Shown here: positions 12,063 through 21,024 of the stretch, in pieces
Layout of the letters: every line of letters begins with the position of its first letter
How positions within the stretch are numbered: position 1 is the stretch's first letter
Source of the DNA: Lachnospiraceae bacterium
GTDB lineage: Bacteria; Bacillota; Clostridia; Lachnospirales; Lachnospiraceae
Reading direction: 5' to 3'
Assembly: GCA_022799175.1 (NCBI GenBank)
Contig: JAAWNY010000002.1
Span: 28,252-92,251, forward strand
DNA length: 64,000 nucleotides
The notes under the pieces: generated by a model
Seen by the model: only the letters and a program-made list of their open reading frames with translations
Databases searched by the model: none
Told to the model about the DNA's origin: nothing
Made by a program: the position numbers and the translations under genes

Positions 12063-13166
12063 ATGTATAGAAGGAATGAAACAGGTGACGGATGGGATTT
12101 GGCGGGGAAGATAGTTCGGGATATCATGAAGAAAATGGGGGATAGAGAGTATTTTTTTAGTGGGGGCGGTTTGCTGGCGGCGGCTATGATTTTGCAAGTG
12201 TTGGCAAGGAATGTGAGTGGGATGGCAACATGGTATGCTCATCATGTTTATCCGGTATTAGTGAGAGTAATCGGCGGTTTTTTTGGCTTTTTTCCGTTTT
12301 CGGTGGTAGAAAAAGCACTATATTTTCTTGTTTTTGGCGTGATATTGTATGCTTATCGATTTTGGAGGGAGCCAAGACGAGTTCTGGCGAGAATGGTATT
12401 TTTGACTGGAGTATTATTCTTTTTATATACCTGCAACTGTGGAGTGAATTATTATGCGGCTTCTTTTGCAGAATATGCAGGGATGGAAGTTGGGACGTAT
12501 TCAGAGGAGGAATTGAAAAAACTGTGTGAGTTTTTAACAAAAAAAGTGAATGAGACGGCAGTGAGGGATCGTTACCTAGACTACCGGTGGGCATGGAAAG
12601 AAGAAAGCGTCCGCGCTATGAAGAGAAGAGGAGAGGAGTTTGCAGTGCTTGGCGGATTTTATCCGGAACCAAAGGAGGTTAGGATATCCTCGATTCTTTC
12701 GGCTCAGCAGCTTTGCGGGATTTATTCCCCATTTACGATCGAGGCGAATTATAACAAATATATGCCAAGTTATAATATACCACATACCATGTGCCATGAA
12801 TTGTCACATTTGAAAGGATTTATGCGGGAAGATGAAGCAAATTTTATTGGCTATCTGGCATGTGTGGGTTCGGAGCGTCAGGCATTTCGGTACAGTGGGT
12901 ATTTGACGGGGTGGGTCTATGCAAGCAATGCCCTGGCGCGAGTGGATCGGGAGAGTTACATAGAATTGCGAGGAAAGCTGTGTAAACAGGCGAAAGAGGA
13001 TTTGCAGAGAAATAATGATTTCTGGGAGCGATATGAAGGAAAAGTAGCGGAGGTGGCGAACCAGATGAATGATGTGTATCTGAAGGCAAATGACCAAAGC
13101 GACGGAGTGAAGAGCTATGGGCGGATGGTGGATTTGATGCTGGAATATTATCAAAAGATGAATTGA
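12063..13166 (+). CDS. DUF3810-like membrane protein with HExxH metalloprotease motif
   Basis: A 367-residue protein with an N-terminal membrane region of about three hydrophobic segments (roughly residues 30-45, 57-92 and 105-127) and a soluble C-terminal domain. The motif CHELSHLKGFMREDEANF near residue 244 contains HELSH, the HExxH zinc signature, followed by a Glu-rich stretch that could give a third ligand. This matches what I know of DUF3810 proteins, which are predicted but uncharacterised zinc peptidases. The start is uncertain: ATG 12063 is used with a weak GGGG site; ATG 12039 and ATG 12126 are alternatives. It stands alone between the atp operon terminator and the VanRS-like operon. 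Confidence 0.8.
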   Translation: MYRRNETGDGWDLAGKIVRDIMKKMGDREYFFSGGGLLAAAMILQVLARNVSGMATWYAHHVYPVLVRVIGGFFGFFPFSVVEKALYFLVFGVILYAYRFWREPRRVLARMVFLTGVLFFLYTCNCGVNYYAASFAEYAGMEVGTYSEEELKKLCEFLTKKVNETAVRDRYLDYRWAWKEESVRAMKRRGEEFAVLGGFYPEPKEVRISSILSAQQLCGIYSPFTIEANYNKYMPSYNIPHTMCHELSHLKGFMREDEANFIGYLACVGSERQAFRYSGYLTGWVYASNALARVDRESYIELRGKLCKQAKEDLQRNNDFWERYEGKVAEVANQMNDVYLKANDQSDGVKSYGRMVDLMLEYYQKMN

Positions 13167-13202
13167 AGAGGAGGCATAGGACACCAGGTCTAGATGCGTT
13201 TT

Positions 13203-13229
13203 GGTTTCGAGATTTAAGAATTCCTAAAA
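13203..13229 (+). repeat. Dispersed intergenic repeat, partial copy A
   Basis: GGTTTCGAGATTTAAGAATT and the following CCTAAAA match, with one extra T, the core of the longer copies at 48403-48547 and 63869-63982. Only the central EcoRI-site palindrome region is kept. It lies 36 bases after the DUF3810 gene. Confidence 0.6.
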
Positions 13230-13346
13230 TAAGAGTCTAGCTTAACTGGAAAATCCTAGAATATTTGTAATAAAAAAGTAAGGCACAAAACGACATTTTA
13301 TGTTACACTAATCATACCTTTAGTGGATAAGGGGACACACGTCCCA

Positions 13347-13443
13347 TATACCATTTTTTGGCGGCTGACGGCGTTAACCCCTCAGTATAGGAGAAGTTAC
13401 GATGAGCGATGATAACGCAACAGAATCGTAAATCTATGGTATA
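13347..13443 (+). ncRNA. Candidate structured leader RNA upstream of the VanRS-like operon
   Basis: The 316-base gap before the response regulator holds several nested pairings. TATACCAT (13347-13354) pairs with ATGGTATA (13436-13443). TTACGAT (13397-13403) pairs with ATCGTAA (13425-13431). GCGTTA (13371-13376) could pair with TAACGC (13413-13418) inside that hairpin loop, giving a pseudoknot. A separate GGGAC/GTCCC hairpin (13332-13345) precedes it. I do not recognise a known riboswitch class. Other parts of the gap show only AT-rich sequence and the short repeat copy A. Confidence 0.4.
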
Positions 13444-13482
13444 AAACCGCGTATTGGAGGATATCAGGAGGAGGAAACTGTT

Positions 13483-14187
13483 ATGGCAGAGACTAATATT
13501 TTAATTGTAGATGATGAACAGGAGATTGCCGATCTGGTAGAGATCTATCTGGTCAGCGATGGATATAAGGTATTTAAGGCAAATAATGCGCAGGATGGAC
13601 TGGACATTTTGGATAAAGAAGATATTCATCTGGTACTGTTAGATATTATGATGCCAGGTATGAGTGGACTGGAGATGTGTAAGAAGATTCGGGAAACAAA
13701 TAATATTCCGATTATCATGATTAGTGCGAAATCCACAGATTTGGATAAAATTTTGGGATTGGGGACAGGGGCCGATGATTATGTGGCAAAGCCATTTAAT
13801 CCGCTGGAAGTGTCAGCCCGGGTCAAATCTCAGCTTCGGCGATATACGCAATTGAACCCCAATAGCAATGTCCATGAGAATGTGAAAAATGAGATTAGTA
13901 TCCGTGGATTGACGATCAACAAAGATAACCATAAGGTTACTGTTTATGAAGAAGAAGTGAAATTAACCCCCATTGAGTTTGACATTTTATATCTTCTGGC
14001 TTCCAATCCGGGAAAAGTATTCAGCACAGATGAAATTTTTGAAAAAGTTTGGAATGAGAAGGTGTATGAGGCAAACAACACTGTGATGGTACATATCCGC
14101 CGCTTGCGTGGCAAGATGAAGGAAGATGAGCGGCAGGATAAAATTATTACTACCGTGTGGGGGGTAGGATATAAAATTGAAAAATAA
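13483..14187 (+). CDS. VanR-like response regulator (OmpR family)
   Basis: A 234-residue DNA-binding response regulator. The receiver domain has the acidic pair D10-D11, the phosphorylated aspartate D54 in LLDIMMPGMSG and the conserved K103 in VAKPFNP. The C-terminal winged helix spans about residues 130-232 (LTPIEFDILYLLASNPGKVFS is typical of VanR-type proteins). GAGGAGG precedes the ATG. The stop overlaps the downstream kinase start, so the pair is translationally coupled. No vanHAX-type resistance genes are nearby, so glycopeptide resistance should not be assumed. Confidence 0.93.
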   Translation: MAETNILIVDDEQEIADLVEIYLVSDGYKVFKANNAQDGLDILDKEDIHLVLLDIMMPGMSGLEMCKKIRETNNIPIIMISAKSTDLDKILGLGTGADDYVAKPFNPLEVSARVKSQLRRYTQLNPNSNVHENVKNEISIRGLTINKDNHKVTVYEEEVKLTPIEFDILYLLASNPGKVFSTDEIFEKVWNEKVYEANNTVMVHIRRLRGKMKEDERQDKIITTVWGVGYKIEK

Positions 14188-15322
14188 AAAGAACGATATG
14201 CAGTATCGTTTCCGTACTCGTGTGATTACCAATATTTTGTACAGTGCACTGGTAACATGTCTGATAGAAGTGTTTCTGGTGACGAATGTGGGGATGCTGG
14301 CTCAATATGCAAAAAAGTCTCAGTGGAATAATGCTTTGATGGGTATGATCTATGATTCGGATTTGGCTGTTGTGTTAGGATATGTTCTGCTGGGAATTAT
14401 GGTATTTTCGATTACTTTTTTGTTGCTGCAGGAGCGATCCATCGCTTATATTGGGAAAATATCAGATGCGGTCAGAGACATTTCAGAAGGAGATTTAAAT
14501 ACCACAATTGATGTGATCGGAGATGACGAATTTTCAGGGATGGCAGCAAATCTCAACAAGATGGTGAAGGAGATTCGTCGGCTGATGGATAAGGAGCGAG
14601 AAGCAGAGAGAACCAAGAATGAACTTATCACCAATGTGGCTCATGATTTGCGAACCCCTCTGACTTCCATTATTGGGTATTTAGAGATTCTTTCCAGTAA
14701 GTCGGCGCCCTTGCCACCAGAGATGCAAAAGAAATATATAGATATTGCTTACAGTAAGTCAAAACGTCTGGAAAAGCTGATTGAGGATTTGTTTGGATTT
14801 ACAAAATTGAATTATGGAAAGATTTCTATGCAAGTGGCAGAGGTGGATATTATCAAGCTTTTGGGACAGCTTCTGGAAGAATCTTATCCTAATTTTTCTA
14901 ACAAGGGATTGTCTTATGAGTTACAGAGTAATGTGTCTGCTAAAATAATTTCAGCAGATGGAAATCTGCTGGCTAGGTTGTTTGACAATCTAATTAATAA
15001 TGCGATCAAGTATGGAGCTGATGGAAAACGGGTGTTAGTGAAGGTCCACGCATCGAAAGAGACGGTTCAAGTATCTGTGACGAATTATGGGTATGTGATT
15101 CCTCCAGAGGAGCTGCCGTTGATTTTTGATAAATTTTATCGGGTAGAGCAGTCCCGATCCACACATACTGGCGGTACAGGGCTGGGGCTAGCAATTGTAA
15201 AAAATATTGTAGACATGCATGGTGGAGATATTACCGTAAAAAGTGATCTCAACGGAACCGTATTCACCGTGACATTGAAGGTGGATTTTAATATTGAGAG
15301 AGAAAATTTTGGAATTCATTAA
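14177..15322 (+). CDS. VanS-like membrane sensor histidine kinase
   Basis: A 381-residue sensor kinase with two membrane helices (about 17-39 and 63-85), a very short external loop of about 24 residues, a HAMP domain (86-140), the H-box NVAHDLRTPLTS with H156, and an ATPase domain with NNAIKYG, FDKFYRVEQS and GTGLGLAIVKNIV boxes. The short external loop suggests it senses membrane state or a partner protein rather than binding a ligand with a large extracellular domain. The start TTG 14177 overlaps the regulator stop; ATG 14198 is an alternative. It overlaps the next gene by 29 bases. Confidence 0.93.
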   Translation: MKNKKNDMQYRFRTRVITNILYSALVTCLIEVFLVTNVGMLAQYAKKSQWNNALMGMIYDSDLAVVLGYVLLGIMVFSITFLLLQERSIAYIGKISDAVRDISEGDLNTTIDVIGDDEFSGMAANLNKMVKEIRRLMDKEREAERTKNELITNVAHDLRTPLTSIIGYLEILSSKSAPLPPEMQKKYIDIAYSKSKRLEKLIEDLFGFTKLNYGKISMQVAEVDIIKLLGQLLEESYPNFSNKGLSYELQSNVSAKIISADGNLLARLFDNLINNAIKYGADGKRVLVKVHASKETVQVSVTNYGYVIPPEELPLIFDKFYRVEQSRSTHTGGTGLGLAIVKNIVDMHGGDITVKSDLNGTVFTVTLKVDFNIERENFGIH

Positions 15323-17819
15323 AATAAAAAGTTGTATGATGGTTGTTATTCTGGCTGCTAGCTGTTGGATTTTTTGTACTCCGCTATTGGTTTTTGGGGG
15401 TATAAGGCCAGAAAATACTTCCGGATATTTATTATGCCAAAAAGCAGATCCAGTAATGACAGAAGCAGCTATGCCAGAAAAGCAGCCGGCAAGTTTGATA
15501 GTAAGCTATGGCTATGAAGACTCTGTAAAGGGCGGTCGCAGTATTCCAGTGAATATTACAATCAGGAATCAACGGAATCAGACCGTTGAGGCCAGATTGA
15601 AAATAAAATCCATGGAATCGGATGGCAGCATTTACTGCTATACGTATGATGTGACACTGGAAGCACTGGAAGAAAAGGAAGAAAAATATTACATTCCTGT
15701 AGGTGTGACAGCGGATCAGCTTTTTTTGGAGTTGGAGAGCAAAGGTGGAGAGCAATTAGCCAGCAGACAACTGAGTTTGAATATCAGCCGGGATGTACCA
15801 GAACTATTTATTGGGATTTTATCGGATGATTTGGATGGTTTGGATTATCTCAATGGCATAGGGATCCGTTATAGTGCGCTGCGGACAAGAACATTTTCTC
15901 TGGATCCGGAGGAATTCCCACAGGAAGAGGTAGGGCTGAATCTGCTGGATGTACTGGTGGTCAATAATTTTAAATTGCGCGATCTATCGGAAGAACAGAC
16001 TTCAGCAATCATGGATTGGGTCCACAATGGGGGAGTTCTGTTACTGGGGACTGGACAAAGGGTAGGAGATACTTTGGGGCGATTTGCTCCTGAACTTTTG
16101 GATGATTCTTATGGGACGCCCAGCCTTCGCCGAGTTGATTTGAGCGAAGAGTTAGCGCTGGACGATCCAAATGCAGGAGTCATGGAACTGATTTCTGTGG
16201 ACATTCCTCTTCATGGCGGCAATGTGATTCTTTCTAGTGATGGTATCGCTTTGCTGACGACAGCAACGAAAGAGCAAGGGTTGATCGGAGTGACTAGCTT
16301 TGATCTAACAGATATCAAATCCTTTTGCCAGAGTAATCCTTCTTATGTTGATTATTTCTTTTCTTCTCTGCTGGGAGAAAACCGTATTAACCGTTTGGCG
16401 GATGTCGTTTACAGCGGGAATTCTGAGAAGTTCTGGTCTGTTCAGAGTTTGATCAATACAGGAAATGTAGAGAAATTGCCAAATTTGTCGTTATATGCGG
16501 CGATTGTGATCGTGTATTTATTTGTGTTAGGACCTGGGATGTATTTGTTTTTAAAAAGGAGAGAGCTTCAGATGTGGTATCGGCGGGGGGTAGTGGTACT
16601 GTCGATATCATTTGCCGTGATCATTTATTGGATGGGGACTACAACCCGATTTCGTTCTACTTTCTATACGTATGCGACGATTCAAGATGTGACAGAGGAT
16701 TATGTGACAGATACGACTTATGTGAACATTCGAAATCCTTACAACCGGCCTTACCGAGCAGAATTGAATCCGGCGTATTCTGTGTTGCCGATCACGCGAA
16801 GCTATCAGCAGAATTCCCAGAATAAGGCAAGATTTACCGGAGAGGAATCATATCAGGTATCGATTGAACGAGGGGAGGACTGGCTTGCTGTTCGAGGGCA
16901 AAACATCTCTGCTTTTACTCCACGATATTTTCAGATGGAGAGAAAATCTGAGAATACAGATAAAATCGGAATGACTGGGTCTGTGGATTATTTTGAGGGG
17001 AATTTGCGTGGAAAAATCACTAACTGTTTTCCTTTTCATTTGGAGAATGTTACTTTGTTGCTTTATGGAAATATGGTGCTTTTGGGAGATTTGGATCCGG
17101 GAGAGACCAAACAGTTGGAAGAGCTGGAGCTTTTACGGTTTCCGCTGAACAATTCTTATGTAGTGGCAGAACGGATCATCGGAGAGGAGTTATTAGAGCG
17201 GGGAGATATTGGCGACACTGCTTATCTGCAGGCGTTGGAACGTTCCAATATACTTATCTTTTATTTGGATAACTATATGAATAATTATAGTGCGGATGCC
17301 CGTGTTATTGCTTTCAGTGCAGAAAAAGAGGAAAGCTTGTTTTTGCGGGAGGCAGATTCGGAAACTTATGGACATATGATGCTGACATCACAGATCCCAG
17401 TCAATGCATCTCAGGATCGGATGCGATATCGTTCGGTGCTGATCAAGACGCCAAAAGTGATAAATGGTGACTATTTTCCTGTTTCTAATTCCATGAACGG
17501 GATGGAACCGCTGACTCTGGAGTATCAGATGGGAACGGAAATTGACGTGGAGAGCCTGACTTTTGAACCGGTATCCGAAGAATTTCTCAAAAATGGCAGT
17601 AGTTATATTGAAGGTTTTACTGGGAGCGTATACTTTTATAATTATGAGAGCGGTAATTTTGATGGGATAGAGCTGGAAGGACAGACGATGTATGTGGAGC
17701 AGTTGCAACCGTATCTATCATCAGAAAATACGTTGACAGTGCGATATGTTTATGATGGTCCGGGAAGTTATAATGCAGTTCAGTTGCCGATGCCAATGGT
17801 GGCGGGGAGGGAGCGGTAA
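15294..17819 (+). CDS. Large membrane protein with amidotransferase-like external domain, in ABC/TCS operon
   Basis: An 841-residue protein of unknown function. It has an N-terminal membrane or signal segment (about 14-35), a beta-sandwich-like region (about 60-165), a region resembling the glutamine-amidotransferase-like fold of DUF4350-type proteins (about 170-360, with LLDVLVVNNF and NGGVLLLGTGQ), two further membrane helices (about 400-420 and 430-446) and a long C-terminal beta-rich region. The start is a TTG at 15294 with GGTGGA upstream, inside the kinase gene. The stop overlaps the ATPase start by one base. Strict coupling suggests it is an accessory, possibly sensory, subunit of the exporter. 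No catalytic triad was identified. Confidence 0.8.
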   Translation: MREKILEFIKIKSCMMVVILAASCWIFCTPLLVFGGIRPENTSGYLLCQKADPVMTEAAMPEKQPASLIVSYGYEDSVKGGRSIPVNITIRNQRNQTVEARLKIKSMESDGSIYCYTYDVTLEALEEKEEKYYIPVGVTADQLFLELESKGGEQLASRQLSLNISRDVPELFIGILSDDLDGLDYLNGIGIRYSALRTRTFSLDPEEFPQEEVGLNLLDVLVVNNFKLRDLSEEQTSAIMDWVHNGGVLLLGTGQRVGDTLGRFAPELLDDSYGTPSLRRVDLSEELALDDPNAGVMELISVDIPLHGGNVILSSDGIALLTTATKEQGLIGVTSFDLTDIKSFCQSNPSYVDYFFSSLLGENRINRLADVVYSGNSEKFWSVQSLINTGNVEKLPNLSLYAAIVIVYLFVLGPGMYLFLKRRELQMWYRRGVVVLSISFAVIIYWMGTTTRFRSTFYTYATIQDVTEDYVTDTTYVNIRNPYNRPYRAELNPAYSVLPITRSYQQNSQNKARFTGEESYQVSIERGEDWLAVRGQNISAFTPRYFQMERKSENTDKIGMTGSVDYFEGNLRGKITNCFPFHLENVTLLLYGNMVLLGDLDPGETKQLEELELLRFPLNNSYVVAERIIGEELLERGDIGDTAYLQALERSNILIFYLDNYMNNYSADARVIAFSAEKEESLFLREADSETYGHMMLTSQIPVNASQDRMRYRSVLIKTPKVINGDYFPVSNSMNGMEPLTLEYQMGTEIDVESLTFEPVSEEFLKNGSSYIEGFTGSVYFYNYESGNFDGIELEGQTMYVEQLQPYLSSENTLTVRYVYDGPGSYNAVQLPMPMVAGRER

Positions 17820-18787
17820 TGTTGAAAATTCGTAATCTGCGAAAGATATACGGGAATTATCACGCTCTGGATGGATTAGATATGGATATCGAAGACGGTT
17901 CATTATATGGTTTTGTAGGACCAAACGGAGCGGGAAAAACCACAACGATCAAGATTATCAGCGGTCTTCTTCTGCCAGACGGAGGAAGTGTGGAAATTGA
18001 TGGCATAGATGCCTTGGCACAGCCACATTGTTTGAAAGAAAAAATTGGCTATGTTCCGGATTATTTTGGAGTCTATGATAATCTTAAAGTATGGGAGTAC
18101 ATGGAATTTTTTGCTGCTTGTTATGGTATTGAAGGACTGAAGGCAAGAAAACGTCTGCGAATACTTTTGGAACAAGTCGGACTAGGAGATAAACTAGAAT
18201 TTTATGTGGATGGATTATCTCGAGGAATGAAGCAAAGATTGTGCTTAGCCCGGGCGCTGTTGCATGAACCTGCACTTTTAGTAATGGATGAACCGGCGGC
18301 GGGACTGGATCCCCGAACGCGTCTGGAATTTCGTGAGACGGTGAGAGAATTGAATGAACAGGGGATGACGATCCTTTTAAGTTCCCATCTACTGACGGAT
18401 TTGACAGAGCTTTGCACAGATGTAGGGATTATCGATGCTGGAAAAATGTTGTTGGCAGGAAGTGTGGAAGAGATTATAGAAAAAATTCATACTTCTAAGC
18501 CAGTTATTATTACTGTTCATAATAATCTGCAGGCAGCGCTGGGACTTTTAAAGGAGCATCCGTTAGTTCGATCAATTTCTGTAAAAGAACAGGAGATCTT
18601 GGTTCAATTTGCCGGGAGCGGAAAGCAGGAGAGTCGTTTGCTGACAGAGCTGGTGCAGGCAGGTGTGGAGGTGCGAGGATTTATGCGGGAGCCGGGCAGT
18701 CTGGAAGCCGTATTTATGCAACTTACGAATCATGAGGAGGAAAGGGTGGTATTATCCTATGAAGCTGATTTCGAATCCGGTCTATAG
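17819..18787 (+). CDS. ABC exporter ATP-binding protein
   Basis: A 322-residue ABC ATPase of the ABC-2 type. Walker A GPNGAGKTTT lies at 34-43, the signature LSRGMKQRL near 136-144, and Walker B LLVMDEPAAGLDPRTR follows. A C-terminal extension of about 100 residues is typical of drug/polysaccharide-type exporters. It overlaps the upstream gene by one base and the permease by 29 bases, so all are made together. The substrate cannot be read from sequence. Confidence 0.92.
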   Translation: MLKIRNLRKIYGNYHALDGLDMDIEDGSLYGFVGPNGAGKTTTIKIISGLLLPDGGSVEIDGIDALAQPHCLKEKIGYVPDYFGVYDNLKVWEYMEFFAACYGIEGLKARKRLRILLEQVGLGDKLEFYVDGLSRGMKQRLCLARALLHEPALLVMDEPAAGLDPRTRLEFRETVRELNEQGMTILLSSHLLTDLTELCTDVGIIDAGKMLLAGSVEEIIEKIHTSKPVIITVHNNLQAALGLLKEHPLVRSISVKEQEILVQFAGSGKQESRLLTELVQAGVEVRGFMREPGSLEAVFMQLTNHEEERVVLSYEADFESGL

Positions 18788-19661
18788 ACGAGAGATAAGG
18801 GTCAGCTCCCGCAGTTTTCGGCTGGCCTTGGTATTACTGACATTTAACGGGATTCTGGCACTGGTAGCGCTTCTTAATATGTACTCCATGTTGTCTCAGG
18901 TCCGAGCAACCGCAGAGATTCAATATGACAGTTTTTTGGATTTGTATATGTTTGTGGCTGTACTGGAATTTGTAATGTTGATCTTTATTATGCCAGCGAT
19001 CACGGCTGGAAGTATCAGCGGAGAGAGGGAACGTCAGACTTTGGATTTAATGCTTTCTACAAGGCTTACGCCGACACAGATTGTTTTGGGAAAATTGATG
19101 TCATCATTGAGTACTATGGTGCTATTGATAGTGTCCAGTTTTCCGATATTAGCTCTGGTATTTGTCTATGGCGGTGTGACGATGAGAGATATGGGACTGT
19201 TGTTGATCTGTTATGGAGCGGCGGCATTATTTTCTGGTAGTTTGGGAGTGTTCTGTTCGGCTCTATTTCGAAAATCAACATTGTCTACTGTGGTGGCGTA
19301 CGGAGTTATGGGCATGATCGTAATTGGTACTTATGGAATTAATCAGCTGGCACTACTTTTTAGCCGGATGCCGGGAGAAGCTTATCTTGTGACGACAGGA
19401 GCAGGAGGGGGCGGGGGGAGTTCAGGCGGCTTTTTGTATTTGCTGCTTCTGAACCCGACGGCAACTTTTGTAATGACGATGCTGCGCCTGGCAGGGAGAG
19501 AAGCATCAGGGGGGAAAGTGACCCAGTGGTTTGGGACACACGAAGAAGGCTTCTTAAGCCAGAATTGGGTGAGTTGCAGTGTGGTGTTGCAAATGGTGAT
19601 GGCGGTAGCATTGATCTGGATGGCAGTCCGAGCAGTTCGTCCAGGAAAAAAAGTACGGTGA
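18759..19661 (+). CDS. ABC-2 type permease
   Basis: A 300-residue integral membrane protein with about six hydrophobic segments and the ABC-2 signature region GSISGERERQTLDLMLSTRL between helices 2 and 3. ATG 18759 is chosen because GAGGAGGAAAGG lies upstream and the N-terminus NPVYRREIR is typical. A glycine-rich loop (AGGGGGSSGG) lies between later helices. It is the permease for the adjacent ATPase. Confidence 0.9.
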   Translation: MKLISNPVYRREIRVSSRSFRLALVLLTFNGILALVALLNMYSMLSQVRATAEIQYDSFLDLYMFVAVLEFVMLIFIMPAITAGSISGERERQTLDLMLSTRLTPTQIVLGKLMSSLSTMVLLIVSSFPILALVFVYGGVTMRDMGLLLICYGAAALFSGSLGVFCSALFRKSTLSTVVAYGVMGMIVIGTYGINQLALLFSRMPGEAYLVTTGAGGGGGSSGGFLYLLLLNPTATFVMTMLRLAGREASGGKVTQWFGTHEEGFLSQNWVSCSVVLQMVMAVALIWMAVRAVRPGKKVR

Positions 19662-19723
19662 GAAAACACGAGGGTATGAGGATTGCATTCAAATTAACTA
19701 AATAGTAGGAGGAGAAGACAGAG

Positions 19724-21016
19724 ATGGGAATTATCAAAGCGACAGCAACAGCGGTCAGTGGTGCTCTTGCAGATCAGTGGCTGGAAGTGATGGAACCAGG
19801 AAATATGGGGGATCAGACGGTGTTTGCTAGCGGAGTCCGAATACGTAAAGGTTCGAATACAAAGGGTACGGATAATACGGTATCGGATGGCTCGGTAATT
19901 CATGTATATCCCAATCAGTTTATGATGATTGTGGATGGCGGTAAGGTAGTGGATTATACGGCAGAAGAAGGCTATTATACAGTGAAGAACTCTTCTCTGC
20001 CATCGCTTTTTAACGGACAGTTTAAGGATGCATTGAAGGACTCCTTTAATAGAATCCGGTATGGAGGCGAGACGCCTACAGTTCAGAAAGTATTTTATGT
20101 GAATTTGCAGGAAATTAAAGGAATTAAATTTGGCACTCGCAATCCGGTAAACTATTTTGACAACTTTTATAATGCAGAGCTGTTCTTAAGAGCCCATGGC
20201 ACTTATTCTATCAAGATTACGGATCCTCTACGATTCTATGCTCAGGTAATTCCCAAAAATGTAAATCGCGTAGAGATCAATTCCATTAATGAACAGTATA
20301 TGAATGAGTTTTTGGAAGCACTCCAGGCTTCGATCAATCAGATGTCGGCAGAAGGAGAGAGGATTTCTTTTGTGATATCCAAAGGAACTGTGTTGAGCCG
20401 CTATATGTCAGAGGTGTTGGATGAGAATTGGAAGCGGGAGCGCGGATTTGAAGTAATGAATGTAGGGATTGCCAGTATTTCCTATGATGCGGAGTCTCAG
20501 AAGCTTATCAATATGCGTAATCAAGGGGCTATGCTAGGAGATCCCAATGTGCGGGAGGGGTATGTGCAGGGAGCGATCGCCCGGGGGCTAGAGGCTGCTG
20601 GTTCAAATCGTAATGGTGCTATGGCCGGTTTCATGGGAATGGCTGCTGGGATGAATGGGGGTGGAGGCTTTATGGGGGCAGCCTCAGCCGCAAATATGCA
20701 GCAGATGCAAATGAATAAACGTCCAGGCGGAACTGGTGGCAGCGCTGATTTTGGCAGAGGCATGGCAGGAACAGCAACTTCCAAAAGCAGTTGGGTATGC
20801 CGGTGCGGAGCCAGTAATACGGGGAAGTTTTGCAGTGAATGTGGAAATCCCCGGCCGGAAACGGAGACTTGGATCTGCAAATGTGGCGCTCAGAATACAG
20901 GTAAATTTTGTAGTGAATGTGGTAGTGCCAGACCAGTTGGAAGTAGTTGGGTATGCCGGTGCGGTGCGGTGAATACAGGAAGATTCTGCAGTGAGTGTGG
21001 AAATCCAAAGGAGTAA
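19724..21016 (+). CDS. YdjI-like SPFH protein with three tandem zinc ribbons
   Basis: A 430-residue protein. The first ~300 residues match the SPFH/YdjI family, often labelled virion core protein but found in bacterial envelope-stress operons. In Bacillus subtilis YdjI works with YdjG and YdjH to hold the phage-shock protein PspA at the membrane. A Gly/Met-rich linker (about 295-345) leads to three near-identical cysteine modules of about 25 residues, each with CxCGA.NTG.FCSECG (20790-21012). Each has four Cys that could bind one Zn2+. The first gene after the exporter, it has a strong GGAGGAGA site. No PspA gene is visible in the window. Confidence 0.85.
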   Translation: MGIIKATATAVSGALADQWLEVMEPGNMGDQTVFASGVRIRKGSNTKGTDNTVSDGSVIHVYPNQFMMIVDGGKVVDYTAEEGYYTVKNSSLPSLFNGQFKDALKDSFNRIRYGGETPTVQKVFYVNLQEIKGIKFGTRNPVNYFDNFYNAELFLRAHGTYSIKITDPLRFYAQVIPKNVNRVEINSINEQYMNEFLEALQASINQMSAEGERISFVISKGTVLSRYMSEVLDENWKRERGFEVMNVGIASISYDAESQKLINMRNQGAMLGDPNVREGYVQGAIARGLEAAGSNRNGAMAGFMGMAAGMNGGGGFMGAASAANMQQMQMNKRPGGTGGSADFGRGMAGTATSKSSWVCRCGASNTGKFCSECGNPRPETETWICKCGAQNTGKFCSECGSARPVGSSWVCRCGAVNTGRFCSECGNPKE

Positions 21017-21024
21017 AAAGAAAT

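Noticed and set aside
13483..15322. Vancomycin resistance operon
   Set aside because: The regulator and kinase are VanRS-like, but no vanH, ligase, vanX or related genes follow; an exporter and Ydj-like genes do.
20790..21012. CRISPR-like or non-coding tandem repeat
   Set aside because: The repeats keep reading frame and conserve cysteines, so they are protein modules. No CRISPR array was seen anywhere in the window.
19724..21016. Phage remnant suggested by the virion core protein label of YdjI-like proteins
   Set aside because: The SPFH domain and neighbours match a bacterial membrane-stress set, and no phage genes are nearby.
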